A stretch of DNA of 64,000 nt from contig DTTO01000053.1 in assembly GCA_012964665.1 (NCBI GenBank), positions 1-64,000 on the forward strand, given 5' to 3'. Numbering within the stretch: position 1 is the stretch's first letter; every line of letters begins with the position of its first letter. Positions 1-10,315 of the stretch are shown here, one piece after another. This DNA is from Fidelibacterota bacterium (GTDB lineage Bacteria > Fidelibacterota > Marinisomatia > Marinisomatales > TCS55). The position numbers were made by a program, and so were the translations under genes. The notes beneath the pieces are model-generated. The model saw only the letters and a program-made list of their open reading frames with translations. It was not told the DNA's origin and searched no databases.

Positions 1-2696
1 TTGTAAGTGCTTTGGCGGTTATGTACTTGTATCTTTCCACAGTAAAACTAATCTCAAACTATCGAGGTAAGATCCAAACTCAGATGGATTCCATCATCGC
101 TTTCGGCGGATCATTTGTAGGTGCACTAACCTTTGCTTTTACCGACTCCCATTGGTTCAATGCCGTAGAGGCAGAAGTGTACGGTTTCTCAACATTCTTT
201 ACGGCAATTGTGGTTTGGCTCATCCTTCACTGGGCAGAGCGTGCGGACGAAAAAGGCAATGAACGCTATATCTTGATTATTGCCTATATCCTTGGTTTGG
301 CCACCGGTGTACATTTGATGAACCTTTTGGCCCTCCCGTTTATTGCTCTCATCATATTTTTCAGAAAATTTGATTTTTCTTACAAAGGATTTCTTATTAC
401 CACCATAATAACAGGCGTAGTCTATCTTATTATTAATGTGGGCATTATTAACGGTATGCCAAAACTAGTGGGTAGGTTCGGCCTAAACTTGGTCATTATC
501 TTTAGCCTTGTAGTGGTGGGATCTATGATTGCTACCATAATTGCAAAAAAATTCCAGTATGCCTTGGCCCTTACATCCATTGTATTAATTTTAATTGGCT
601 ATTCCAGCTATGCCACAATCTTTATCCGTTCCGGACAAGAGCCTGCCATTAATGAAAATGATCCGTCTACCGTTGCCCGCGCCATTGCATATATGGAACG
701 GGAGCAGTACGGACAAATGTTTCAGTTTCCAAGACGATATGATGGTCTACCGCCAAAGCATGAAGCGGTGGGTCGCCCCACTAACGGGCGCGATTATTCT
801 TCCAGACAGGAACGGAAATACAAATCATACCGGATGGATAAACAGTGGAACTATTTTTGGAACTATCAGGTCAAGAAAATGTATTGGCGGTATTTTCTCT
901 GGCAATTTGCGGGTCGTGGCCCCAGCACAGAGAAATGGGTGACTGCCTATGGTGCCAATACCAATGAAGATGGGGTTGATTGGTTCCAATTTGGTTTACC
1001 CCTAGCATTTTTATTTGGATTGTGGGGGATGTTTTATCATTTCCAGCGTGATAAACAGCAAGCCTTTTCAGTGTTTAGTTTGTTTCTTATGACTGGCTTA
1101 ATGATTATTTTTTATGTTAATCAGGACAACCCTCAACCACGGGAACGTGATTACTCTTACGTTGGCAGTTTCTTTGCTTTTTCCATGTGGATCAGTATTG
1201 CTGTTGCAGCGTTGTGTGATAACCTTCATGCTTTTATAAAAGGAAAACCTGCGGCAAAAAGTTTTATAATCGGTGCTATGGTGGTTTTACTTGTGGTCAT
1301 GCCAGGCATCTTACTAAAAGCTAATTACCATACTCATGATCGTTCAGATAATCGACTTGCTTGGGATTATAGCTACAACATTTTGCAATCCTGTGAACCG
1401 AATGCAATCCTATTTACCAACGGAGATAACGATACCTTTCCACTGTGGTATTTGCAAGAAGTGGAAGGAGTGCGTAAAGATATTACAATTGCAAATCTCA
1501 GTCTTTTAAATACGGAATGGTATATCCGCCAGTTAAGGAATTCTCGCCGTGGACAAGTGGATCAGGAAGGTCGAGAATTGGATCGGTTTATTAATATGTC
1601 GGATACCCAGATCATGGATATTGCCTCAGGCCTTCAGCCATGGCAGGCACGCAATGTGCAAATACCGGCGCCTAAATCAGTAAAAAATTCTGATGGTTAT
1701 ATTGAGTGGAAAGTAAATCCTACTTTTGCTGGCGCAGCCTTGATGGTAAAAGATATGATGATTTTGAAGATCATCAATGATGCACAATGGAAATACCCTA
1801 TCTATTTTGCCGTTACGGTTCCCTCATCCAATCGCTTAGGCCTTGAGCCATTCCTGGAAATGGAGGGCCTCGTATACCGCGTACGGGATTATAAGGTGGA
1901 TCCCCGGAATCCAATCAATGAAGCGAGGATGTGGACCAACCTTATGTCAGGCTCCGGATCTGAAATTTGGTCTCAGGACCTTGAGGCTAGGGATTGGTTG
2001 GAAAAGGAAGATGAGATTTGGTCAAAAAAATATAAATCCGGGTATTTATTTAGAAATCTTGGACGGGAGGATGTTTATTATTTTCCTACCACCAATATCC
2101 GCCTATTGCAAAACCTGCGCAGTGCTTATATGCAGTTAGCGGCCTTTCATTATATGGCTTATAAAGATAATGAAAATGGAGATAAAGATAAGGCCGATCT
2201 CCATCGTGAAAAGGCACTTGAAGTAATGGCCAAAATGCAGGATAATATTCCTGAAAAAACTATTCGTTTCGATTCGAAAGATCTTCATTATCAGGTAGGA
2301 CGTCTGTTTGGGGAGTTGGGTAACAAGGATGAGTTAAGGCGCATTATTGATAATCTTATGATGAGGGACGATCTTACCATCCGCGATAGAGTGGATTTTG
2401 GGCAGGTCTATATTTCTCAATTGGATTCATTTGAAATTGGTCGCGCTATTTTTGAAGTGTTGTACGCTGATTTTAATCAAATCGAAAATGGAGATCTTCG
2501 TGTCACACAAAAGGAAATGGAAGAATGGCGGAAAAATTTCACACAAATTGTTTCTTCCCTTGTATATACATACAAACAGTTGGATCAACACTCTGAGGCA
2601 GAAGCGATACTTGCAGATTGGCTGGATAAAAATCCTAATGACCCGGTGGCACAAAAATTATTGGAAGATCTAAAAACTGAAATGGGAAAGGGGTAA
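1..2696 (+). CDS. DUF2723 (TMEM260-like) multi-pass membrane protein, 5' truncated by window edge
   Basis: Open frame continues upstream of the first listed start to base 3 (VSALAVMYLYLS...). Multiple TM segments, then FTNGDNDTFPLWYLQEVEGVRKDI typical of DUF2723 proteins, and a TPR-like C-terminus. Confidence 0.8.
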   Translation, partial: VSALAVMYLYLSTVKLISNYRGKIQTQMDSIIAFGGSFVGALTFAFTDSHWFNAVEAEVYGFSTFFTAIVVWLILHWAERADEKGNERYILIIAYILGLATGVHLMNLLALPFIALIIFFRKFDFSYKGFLITTIITGVVYLIINVGIINGMPKLVGRFGLNLVIIFSLVVVGSMIATIIAKKFQYALALTSIVLILIGYSSYATIFIRSGQEPAINENDPSTVARAIAYMEREQYGQMFQFPRRYDGLPPKHEAVGRPTNGRDYSSRQERKYKSYRMDKQWNYFWNYQVKKMYWRYFLWQFAGRGPSTEKWVTAYGANTNEDGVDWFQFGLPLAFLFGLWGMFYHFQRDKQQAFSVFSLFLMTGLMIIFYVNQDNPQPRERDYSYVGSFFAFSMWISIAVAALCDNLHAFIKGKPAAKSFIIGAMVVLLVVMPGILLKANYHTHDRSDNRLAWDYSYNILQSCEPNAILFTNGDNDTFPLWYLQEVEGVRKDITIANLSLLNTEWYIRQLRNSRRGQVDQEGRELDRFINMSDTQIMDIASGLQPWQARNVQIPAPKSVKNSDGYIEWKVNPTFAGAALMVKDMMILKIINDAQWKYPIYFAVTVPSSNRLGLEPFLEMEGLVYRVRDYKVDPRNPINEARMWTNLMSGSGSEIWSQDLEARDWLEKEDEIWSKKYKSGYLFRNLGREDVYYFPTTNIRLLQNLRSAYMQLAAFHYMAYKDNENGDKDKADLHREKALEVMAKMQDNIPEKTIRFDSKDLHYQVGRLFGELGNKDELRRIIDNLMMRDDLTIRDRVDFGQVYISQLDSFEIGRAIFEVLYADFNQIENGDLRVTQKEMEEWRKNFTQIVSSLVYTYKQLDQHSEAEAILADWLDKNPNDPVAQKLLEDLKTEMGKG

Positions 2697-2768
2697 TGGT
2701 TTATGGGAAATGATAAGACACCGATTTAATTCCATATTCCATTTCTCGCCTTTCATTTAACTTTTAAG

Positions 2769-3806
2769 ATGGCTCAACCCCTTGTATCGGTAGTCATTCC
2801 CCATTGGAACGGAGTAGAGGTTCTTTCTGAATGCCTCGAATCCCTTTCTGAAACGAAATACCCAAATATGGAAATCATTGTGGTGGATAATGCTTCTACC
2901 GATGGAAGTCCCGATTGGGTCAGTCTCAATTTTCCCCAAGTAAAATTGATCGAAAATGATCGAAATTACGGTTATGCCGGCGGATGCAATCGCGGCGCCA
3001 AAGTAGCCGAAGGCGAATATCTTGTTTTCCTTAATAATGATACGATTCAGGACCATCACTGGTTGGCTGGTTTAGCTGATTTTATGAATTTAAATTCCAA
3101 TGTGGCGGCAGTTCAGCCCAAGATCCTAAACTTTTTTGAACGAACAAAATTTGATTATGCTGGTGGTGCCGGCGGCTGGCTGGATGTACTGGGATTTCCC
3201 TTTGTTCGTGGGCGTGTATTTTTAGAGCGGGAAACAGACAAGGGTCAGTATGATAAATTGCGACCAATTTTCTGGGCTAGTGGTACGGCCATTATGGTGC
3301 GGAAATCCGATTTCGAAACAGCGGGAGGCTTTGATGAAATATTCTTTGCGCACCAGGAAGAGATTGATCTATGTTGGAAGTTTCACCTGATGGGTAAGGA
3401 AGTATGGGCTATCCCCAACTCAACCTTATATCACAAAAATGCTGTTACCCTGCCCATGTTTACCCGTATGAAACAATACCTTAACCACCGAAATTCTTAT
3501 TTAATGGTTTTATCAAATTATAGCCTGCCGATTACTTTATACTTGGCACCAATTCGTTTCGCCTTAGAATTAGTAGCGGCGCTGTATGCCATTGTCCGTT
3601 TAGATTTGAATCATTTGCTTGGGATCATTCAAGCCCAGCTATGGATTCTGTTCCACCCACATGTTATTTTTCATCGCAGGAAAAAAGTGAGACAGATTCG
3701 AAAAATAAAAGATAAAAAGGTTTTCCAGCGCTTGTACTGGGGCAGTGTTGTTTTTGATTATTACATCCGCCGCAAGAAAACTTCAGCGGAGATTATTCCA
3801 GAGTAA
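2769..3806 (+). CDS. Family 2 glycosyltransferase
   Basis: VSVVIPHWNGVEVLSECLESL, VDNASTDGS, FLNNDT, HQEEIDLCWK motifs of GT2 enzymes. Confidence 0.9.
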   Translation: MAQPLVSVVIPHWNGVEVLSECLESLSETKYPNMEIIVVDNASTDGSPDWVSLNFPQVKLIENDRNYGYAGGCNRGAKVAEGEYLVFLNNDTIQDHHWLAGLADFMNLNSNVAAVQPKILNFFERTKFDYAGGAGGWLDVLGFPFVRGRVFLERETDKGQYDKLRPIFWASGTAIMVRKSDFETAGGFDEIFFAHQEEIDLCWKFHLMGKEVWAIPNSTLYHKNAVTLPMFTRMKQYLNHRNSYLMVLSNYSLPITLYLAPIRFALELVAALYAIVRLDLNHLLGIIQAQLWILFHPHVIFHRRKKVRQIRKIKDKKVFQRLYWGSVVFDYYIRRKKTSAEIIPE

Positions 3807-4631
3807 TTATTTTTTCAATCCCTTGACATAGTTATCTCTATGTACAGGATCTATTTCTGATAACCGGTAGAGCATATCGTTTTGCCCTAATAGGTTTAAT
3901 CTGCGCGTCAATTGTTTTCGGTGAGCATTTAAAAAATAGAGTGTTCTTCCCGTAGGGAATTGAGCAAAAACAATTTCCAAGCCCTTCATCATTAAGTTAA
4001 ATTCTTTCAGTGCTTCATCTGGTTTCCCCTGATCAAATAGATCCATCGCTAAATAATAAGCAAAGCGTGCTTCACGGAGACCTTTATTTCCTGTTACCTC
4101 TTTCAGAAGTTGCACCCGTGATCCCCATCCTTTCGGAAAATCAGAAGCCATCCCCCTCAAAGCGATTTCTCGAGCCTGGTCGTAGGCATGGTTTCCGCCG
4201 TAATAATTATAAGTATCCATATATCCTGCAAAAATAGCGTAAGCGTAAAAAGCCAAAAAGCTTCCCAGTGGATCAAATATCACCGGGTCAAAATGGATGG
4301 CGCCCCCAGGGTTATAATAAAACTGAACAGCTTTATCAAAATAACGAATGTCCATTCCATCAGAAATGAGAACCTGGGCGTGGAATGTTTTAAGCCCCCC
4401 TCTTTGGGCCACACCTTGGAAGGCAATAGAAATATGGAGAGGAATTTTGAGTCCCTGAAAATCTACATTCCAGATTCGTCCCGAAAAAAAACGCGCTACT
4501 TCATCCTTTAGAGAAGAAATTTCCTGGCGTTCGCTGTCATGCAGAAGTCTATCATCCACGGAAACATCCACTTTCCCAAATTGGGCATAGGAAAGAGCCG
4601 ATGACAAGACCAAAGTGAGGATTATTCTCAT
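3807..4631 (-). CDS. DUF4835 / PorD-like protein
   Basis: Signal peptide; RIWNVDF, FDPLGSFLAFYAYAIFAGYMDTY and C-terminal IDPVHRDNY match the DUF4835 pattern as remembered from Bacteroidota PorD proteins. Confidence 0.75.
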   Translation of the reverse strand: MRIILTLVLSSALSYAQFGKVDVSVDDRLLHDSERQEISSLKDEVARFFSGRIWNVDFQGLKIPLHISIAFQGVAQRGGLKTFHAQVLISDGMDIRYFDKAVQFYYNPGGAIHFDPVIFDPLGSFLAFYAYAIFAGYMDTYNYYGGNHAYDQAREIALRGMASDFPKGWGSRVQLLKEVTGNKGLREARFAYYLAMDLFDQGKPDEALKEFNLMMKGLEIVFAQFPTGRTLYFLNAHRKQLTRRLNLLGQNDMLYRLSEIDPVHRDNYVKGLKK

Positions 4632-4773
4632 GGTTGGAAGGTAAGGGATATCCCCCCATCAAAAAAAGAACAGGATACCTCGGGGCTAGGCACGGTGAAC
4701 TTCTGCAGTCGAATATCAATCTACAAAGGCTTAACCATGTTAACTCTCTACATTATTTATGTTAATTTCTAGG

Positions 4774-6207
4774 ATGGCAAATATTCAGCATTTACTCGAC
4801 ACACAACCTGAACCGCGTTACACCCTCAAGAAAATCGGTGAAATTGCCGAAGCCAATAAAAAAGAAGCCTATGTAGTGGGAGGTGTGGTACGTGATCTAT
4901 TTCTGGATCGAAAACTAAATGAAATTGATATTATGGTTATTGGAGATGGGATCGAATTTGCCAAACTATTGGCGAAAGAAATGGGCGTTAAAAAAGTGAT
5001 CCCATTCCCAAAATTTTCTACAGCTCATATCCCCACCCAACCAATACCAATCGAGGTGGCTGCCGCTAGGGAAGAAACTTATGAAGCCAATTCGCGAAAA
5101 CCAAACAAGGTGGTATATACAGATTTAACTGGTGATTTAGTCCGTCGTGATTTTACAGTAAATGCGATGGCGATGAGCTTGATTCCGAAAGAATTTGGTG
5201 AACTCCATGATCCTCATAATGGTGTCCGGGACCTGATGGCTAAGCAATTGGTCACTCCTTTGAATCCGGATGAAACATTTTCGGAAGATCCATTGCGAAT
5301 GATGCGAGCGGCCCATTTTGCAGCCAGTCTTGATTTTCATATTGAAGAAAAGTGTTATGAATCCATGCAACGACAGGCAGAAAGGATCCAAATTGTCTCC
5401 CAGGAACGTATTACAAGTGAATTCACCAAAATATTATCCGCATCGAAACCATCGGTAGGTTTGATTATTCTTCAAAAGGTGGGGCTAATGAAACATATTT
5501 TTCCTGAAATCCATACCATGTACGGTATAGATCAAACAGGCGAATGGCACCATAAGGATATTTTTTATCATACCATGCAGGTAGTCGATAATGCTGCGAA
5601 TTTGTCCAATAAAATGAAGCTAAGATTTGCAGCCTTGGTGCATGATATTGCCAAACCAAAAACCAGACAGATTGATTCACAAAAAGGATACACCTTTCAT
5701 GGACATGATGCCGTAGGGGAAAAAATGTTGAATCAAGTGGCCAAGCGAATGAAGTTATCCAATGATTTGAGAGATTATCTTAAGAAATTGACGCTGCTTC
5801 ATCTACGTCCCATTGCCCTAGCAAAAAATGAAATTACAGATTCCGCTATTCGGCGTGTAATGGTGGCCGCTGGTGATGACCTGGATGACCTGCTTACCTT
5901 ATGTCGGGCGGATATCACCACCAAGAACCCGCAACGAATAAAGAAGTATATGGGGAATTTCGAGCGGGTAGAAGCCAAAATGCAGGATGTGACCGAACGG
6001 GATTCCTTGAAAGCATTTCAGTCTCCTGTGCGTGGAGATGAAATCATGCGTACATGCGGGATTTCTGAGGGTCGCGTTGTTGGTCAAATTAAGAATGTAA
6101 TTGAAGAAGCAATATTAGATGAAAAAATTGATAATAATTATGAGGCGGCACTTTCGTATTTAATGGAAATAAAAGATACCATAATGGCTGAAAGTAAGCG
6201 GGGATAA
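4774..6207 (+). CDS. CCA tRNA nucleotidyltransferase / poly(A) polymerase family with HD domain
   Basis: VVGGVVRDLFLDRKLNEIDIMV, RRDFTVNAMA, EDPLRMMRAAHFA, HD motif ALVHDIAKP. The listed ORF begins at 4759; ATGGCAAAT at 4774 is the likely start. Confidence 0.9.
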   Translation: MANIQHLLDTQPEPRYTLKKIGEIAEANKKEAYVVGGVVRDLFLDRKLNEIDIMVIGDGIEFAKLLAKEMGVKKVIPFPKFSTAHIPTQPIPIEVAAAREETYEANSRKPNKVVYTDLTGDLVRRDFTVNAMAMSLIPKEFGELHDPHNGVRDLMAKQLVTPLNPDETFSEDPLRMMRAAHFAASLDFHIEEKCYESMQRQAERIQIVSQERITSEFTKILSASKPSVGLIILQKVGLMKHIFPEIHTMYGIDQTGEWHHKDIFYHTMQVVDNAANLSNKMKLRFAALVHDIAKPKTRQIDSQKGYTFHGHDAVGEKMLNQVAKRMKLSNDLRDYLKKLTLLHLRPIALAKNEITDSAIRRVMVAAGDDLDDLLTLCRADITTKNPQRIKKYMGNFERVEAKMQDVTERDSLKAFQSPVRGDEIMRTCGISEGRVVGQIKNVIEEAILDEKIDNNYEAALSYLMEIKDTIMAESKRG

Positions 6208-8435
6208 TGAAAAATTATTATTTCATTTATATTATACTGTATTCTTCAATTTTAATGGCACAGGATATATCCGGTTCGATTAAAGACCGTATTACTAATG
6301 CATCTTTAAGTGGTGTAAATATTACTGTTCAGAACTCTGAATATGGTGTTTCCAGTGATGAACTTGGAAATTATGTATTGGATATAACTGATTTTAATAA
6401 TGATCAGGTGGTCAAATTTCAGCATATTGGTTATGAAGAAATATTTATCAGGGTAGATAGTCTGGCAAAATCATCCCATTTGAGAATGATGCCCAGAGCA
6501 ATCCAATTTGAGACCATTGAAACAGCTGGGAATAAACGGAAGCCTACCATTGAGAAAGATCTTCCTCAAACCGTTTCGATTATCCAGTCAGAGGCATTTG
6601 AATTAAGAGGTTATACGGATGTAGGAGACTTACTAGGAACAGACCAGAGTATCCAGGTGGAGGAATCCCTTAGCGGTCGAAAGACCATATCCATTCGTGC
6701 AGGTAATGCCGATGATGTATTAATTCTGTATAACGGGATTCGTCTCAACCGCGCCTTTGATAACGTGTTTGATCTTTCTTTAATTGATATGCAAAATATT
6801 GAACAGATCGAAATCGTGAAGGGAGGGCATTCAGTTTTGTATGGTCCTGATGCTTTTTCCGGCGTAGTGAATATCGTCCCAAGAAACACAAAGAATAAGT
6901 GGTTCAAATTCTCCCAACAGTTTGGTAGTTATAAATCCGGGTTTTGGAACGTCAATGGACAGCTGCGCGTGGGCGAATTCTTTACTTCCATTAATCAAAA
7001 GCGGGGCACCTACCGGCGCCAGTTCGATGAATTTGACCTAGCGTCTGGAGGGTTAGTTTCTGCCTTGAATCATACTTCAGTAGATGTGAATCAACAGATT
7101 AACCGGGGTTGGATATCTGGTGGCTTTGACCTCAACCTAGCTCATGATAAACAAGCTTACGATAACAACAGGGATAATACTGCGATCAATTCGACCAATA
7201 ACCTTTTCGGTTTGCGATATACCGGTTTGTTGGGACCCCTGGGGGAAGTTGAATTCGGTTACGGTAATCACAGTTATTCCGAGATTCAGGGATTGAATAA
7301 TCTTGCGGGGATGATTTCTCGCAATTTGGATCACAATTCTAAAAAATTCGAAACCAGAAAGTATATTAATCTGGACAAATTGGAATTCATGTTCAGTGCT
7401 CAAATGGAGAAATCATTTTTGCGGTTTTGGGATGATCGCGCCATGAGTGATGTGACGCAGATTGGTTTGAAAGGGGCTGACCTGAATCGGAAACAATTCG
7501 GATTTGCCAGTGTAATTAAGCTGCATAGCAAGGGGGATGAGGAAGGCCGTTGGCTCACGGATCTTGATATGAGTATACGGCAGGACAAAGTACAAGACAG
7601 TAAATCCCGGTTGATTTACCGGGGCGAACACCAAACAATAAATGACGGTAAAGTATTCTTGGATTTTGGAGAGAACGACTGGAAACATACTATTGTTAAG
7701 TTTTCGACCATCGCATCGCACCGGCAACCGAACCAAACAATTGGATTCTGGGTCACTACCGGTACCAATGTGAAGTTCCCAACCCTACAACAGCAAATCA
7801 GTCTCACAGATCTTCCAACTGAAGGACAGACTACACTTTTCCCAGAAAAAATGAAATCTTTGGAAATTGGCATCAGTATAGTAAATAAACCGAAAGGGAT
7901 CCCGGATATTGATCAGATCGAATTTCAAGGGAGCTTTTTCAGAAATGACTATACCGATAAGATGCGGGTGACCTATTTATTGGGCATGCCAGTTGGGTAC
8001 TACGATAATGTGGGCCTAGCCAATATGGTCGGCTATGAAGGAAATGCGAAGTTTAAAATCTACAATGGCCTTATGGTAGCTGAAGCCGGTTTCTCAAAAT
8101 ATAATCTATCTGATTTAAGTGTATTTCCGTTCAAGTCTACATATAAGTTGACAGGAAAAGTTACAGGGGAATGGAAATTCATTTCTTTTGGGTATCGCTG
8201 GTTCAGAGAAAGCGAACAAATTGGGTGGATTCTTTTGCCAAGAGAAGAATTCAAAGAGATTGAGTTACCGAGTTTTTCAAACTATGATTTAAGTATGACC
8301 TTTGATCTTAATGTGGGTCCGGTAAAAGGGCAGCTTTCCTATTCCGGCAGAAATCTGAAAAAAAACGATACAACTCTAGATGGGCTCTTATTAAGAGATA
8401 CACGTAAATACATAACCTTCAGCGCCGAATTTTAA
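6207..8435 (+). CDS. TonB-dependent outer-membrane receptor
   Basis: N-terminal CarboxypepD_reg-like domain; plug motif IEQIEIVKGGHSVLYGPDAFSGVVNIV; beta-barrel C-terminus. Confidence 0.9.
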   Translation: MKNYYFIYIILYSSILMAQDISGSIKDRITNASLSGVNITVQNSEYGVSSDELGNYVLDITDFNNDQVVKFQHIGYEEIFIRVDSLAKSSHLRMMPRAIQFETIETAGNKRKPTIEKDLPQTVSIIQSEAFELRGYTDVGDLLGTDQSIQVEESLSGRKTISIRAGNADDVLILYNGIRLNRAFDNVFDLSLIDMQNIEQIEIVKGGHSVLYGPDAFSGVVNIVPRNTKNKWFKFSQQFGSYKSGFWNVNGQLRVGEFFTSINQKRGTYRRQFDEFDLASGGLVSALNHTSVDVNQQINRGWISGGFDLNLAHDKQAYDNNRDNTAINSTNNLFGLRYTGLLGPLGEVEFGYGNHSYSEIQGLNNLAGMISRNLDHNSKKFETRKYINLDKLEFMFSAQMEKSFLRFWDDRAMSDVTQIGLKGADLNRKQFGFASVIKLHSKGDEEGRWLTDLDMSIRQDKVQDSKSRLIYRGEHQTINDGKVFLDFGENDWKHTIVKFSTIASHRQPNQTIGFWVTTGTNVKFPTLQQQISLTDLPTEGQTTLFPEKMKSLEIGISIVNKPKGIPDIDQIEFQGSFFRNDYTDKMRVTYLLGMPVGYYDNVGLANMVGYEGNAKFKIYNGLMVAEAGFSKYNLSDLSVFPFKSTYKLTGKVTGEWKFISFGYRWFRESEQIGWILLPREEFKEIELPSFSNYDLSMTFDLNVGPVKGQLSYSGRNLKKNDTTLDGLLLRDTRKYITFSAEF

Positions 8436-9292
8436 TGAAAAATTATTGGTCCTATTTTTTTGGTTTTCTTGTTTTTTTTGTGGCATGCGAGGAAAATCCA
8501 TTCTTTGGGGATGATAAAATTTCTAACCGGTCTATTACCGGTAATGTAAAATTGGATAAGGTAGAATACTATCCCGATGGTTACCATGGTGGTGTATTTG
8601 TATGGGCAGAAGGATTAGGGATCAAAACCACAACAGATATCGATGGTTCATTTGAATTAATCCTCCCAGCGGCCAATGACCCTTCCATGGGCGCAATTGT
8701 AAATGGAGAATACACCATTCATTTCTTTTTGGGGAATTATCAAATCTCAAAAGTGATAGTAGAATTTGCTGCCGGTCAAATTGTATCCGATGACAATACA
8801 ATCACTCCTGAAGGTGAACTTAGAAAAACTATTTCTATGACGCGATTGATGGGTATGCATACGACTGTTTCACCAGAAATCATTACGGCCGGTTTTGATA
8901 GTAATATAAAAGTAGACGTTGATATCACATCTGATCCAAGTGAGGTATTTGTTTATCTAAAAAAGATTTCTACGCGTGACGGTTCTATTTATACTGGACT
9001 TTTTATAAAAGAAGCAGATTCAAATAAACTTGCCTATTTAGTTGACATAGATAGTGCGATTATCATGCGGGAAGACATTATGAGTCCAGGCAAGAATTTG
9101 GAAATTGAATTTGACTATGCTAGTTCAAATTTATCAAGTGGTACGTATGAAGTGATTCCATATCTGATTGTGGATCGAAGCGATGTGCCTGAAGGATTGA
9201 AGCAAGCTATTGGATTAGGATTTGATTCATTTAATCAAAATTATTTTCAATATCCCTTTAAACGAACTGGGGGTAAACTGGTTATACAATAA
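8435..9292 (+). CDS. Hypothetical lipoprotein, probable partner of the upstream TonB receptor
   Basis: Lipobox FFVACEEN; stop/start overlap with the TonB receptor. Confidence 0.7.
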   Translation: MKNYWSYFFGFLVFFVACEENPFFGDDKISNRSITGNVKLDKVEYYPDGYHGGVFVWAEGLGIKTTTDIDGSFELILPAANDPSMGAIVNGEYTIHFFLGNYQISKVIVEFAAGQIVSDDNTITPEGELRKTISMTRLMGMHTTVSPEIITAGFDSNIKVDVDITSDPSEVFVYLKKISTRDGSIYTGLFIKEADSNKLAYLVDIDSAIIMREDIMSPGKNLEIEFDYASSNLSSGTYEVIPYLIVDRSDVPEGLKQAIGLGFDSFNQNYFQYPFKRTGGKLVIQ

Positions 9293-9308
9293 ATAATATA
9301 TCGAAAAA

Positions 9309-9324
9309 CAATAAATATTTATTG
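9309..9324. promoter_or_regulatory. Candidate operator: 16-bp perfect palindrome CAATAAATATTTATTG upstream of the DUF2975/XRE pair
   Basis: Exact self-complementarity read directly. A related half-site CAATAAATAATATA starts 22 bp upstream at 9287. Confidence 0.4.
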
Positions 9325-9383
9325 AAAAAAGGTTAATTGTGCATTAGCTTCGCGGCCCTAAACTGGTAATCGAAGGGGTTTTG

Positions 9384-10016
9384 ATGGCTAAAATAGAAAA
9401 TAGGAAAATCGTTGCAACAGCAGATATAACATTACGCATAATCTTTTATTTATTTATTCTTGGAACCACATTTTTCATGGGAAAAATGTTGATGGGGCCA
9501 ATTTTAGGACTTGCAGATCATAGTTCAGGATTAAGTACGCCGATGGAATTTTCTGTGTCCGAACAAGGTACCGCCACCTTTGATGCGGACAATGTCGTAC
9601 CGGTAAAGATTGTGCGGGGCAGAGGTATCGTTCAAATTAATAGACCGGTTCCTGCTGTACTTATGATACCTTTTTTCCTTTTAAACCTTATTTTTTCGGG
9701 ACTGATATTATGGGTCGTTTATTCATTATGGAAAATCGTTCAATCGGTTCGACAAAAAAATCCTTTTACTACTATCAATGGTAAACGACTTAGGATTATT
9801 GCTTTCTCAATGGTTGGCATTGAATTGATCAGGGGATTAGCTGATCTTACCAAAATGCTATATCTAGAGCCAAGGTTGCATTTTGAAACAATATTAATAC
9901 GATCAGACATCTCAATAAGTTTTCATGTTATTATTGCTGGTTTGGTTATTCTTGTTATCGCTGAGGCGTTTCGTATAGGTGTAGAGATTAAAGATGAACA
10001 AGAATTTACAGTCTGA
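9384..10016 (+). CDS. DUF2975 family membrane protein
   Basis: Four predicted TM segments, RGLADLTKMLYLEPR, and immediate overlap with a small XRE regulator, the usual DUF2975 context. Confidence 0.75.
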   Translation: MAKIENRKIVATADITLRIIFYLFILGTTFFMGKMLMGPILGLADHSSGLSTPMEFSVSEQGTATFDADNVVPVKIVRGRGIVQINRPVPAVLMIPFFLLNLIFSGLILWVVYSLWKIVQSVRQKNPFTTINGKRLRIIAFSMVGIELIRGLADLTKMLYLEPRLHFETILIRSDISISFHVIIAGLVILVIAEAFRIGVEIKDEQEFTV

Positions 10017-10240
10017 TGCAAATCCGGATTAATTTAGATGTAATGATGGCCCGGCGGAAAATATCCCTGGGCGAACTGGCGGGAAGAGTCGGGATCACCC
10101 AGGCTAATTTATCTATTCTGAAAACAGAAAAAGCCAGGGCGGTTCGTTTTTCAACTTTAGAAGCGATCTGCCAGGAATTAGACTGTCAGCCAGGGGACAT
10201 TCTGGAATTTGTACCAAATGAAAAAAATGATAATAAATAA
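10016..10240 (+). CDS. Small XRE/Cro-type HTH regulator
   Basis: MMARRKISLGELAGRVGITQANLSILKTEKARAVRFSTLEAICQELDCQPGDILEF is a Cro/C1-type HTH. Confidence 0.9.
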   Translation: MQIRINLDVMMARRKISLGELAGRVGITQANLSILKTEKARAVRFSTLEAICQELDCQPGDILEFVPNEKNDNK

Positions 10241-10315
10241 AAATCGATGAAACTTTTATTGATCCATGTTGTCGAAGATACGAGGTAGAATAAGAAATGA
10301 AGGCAGGATAAAATT

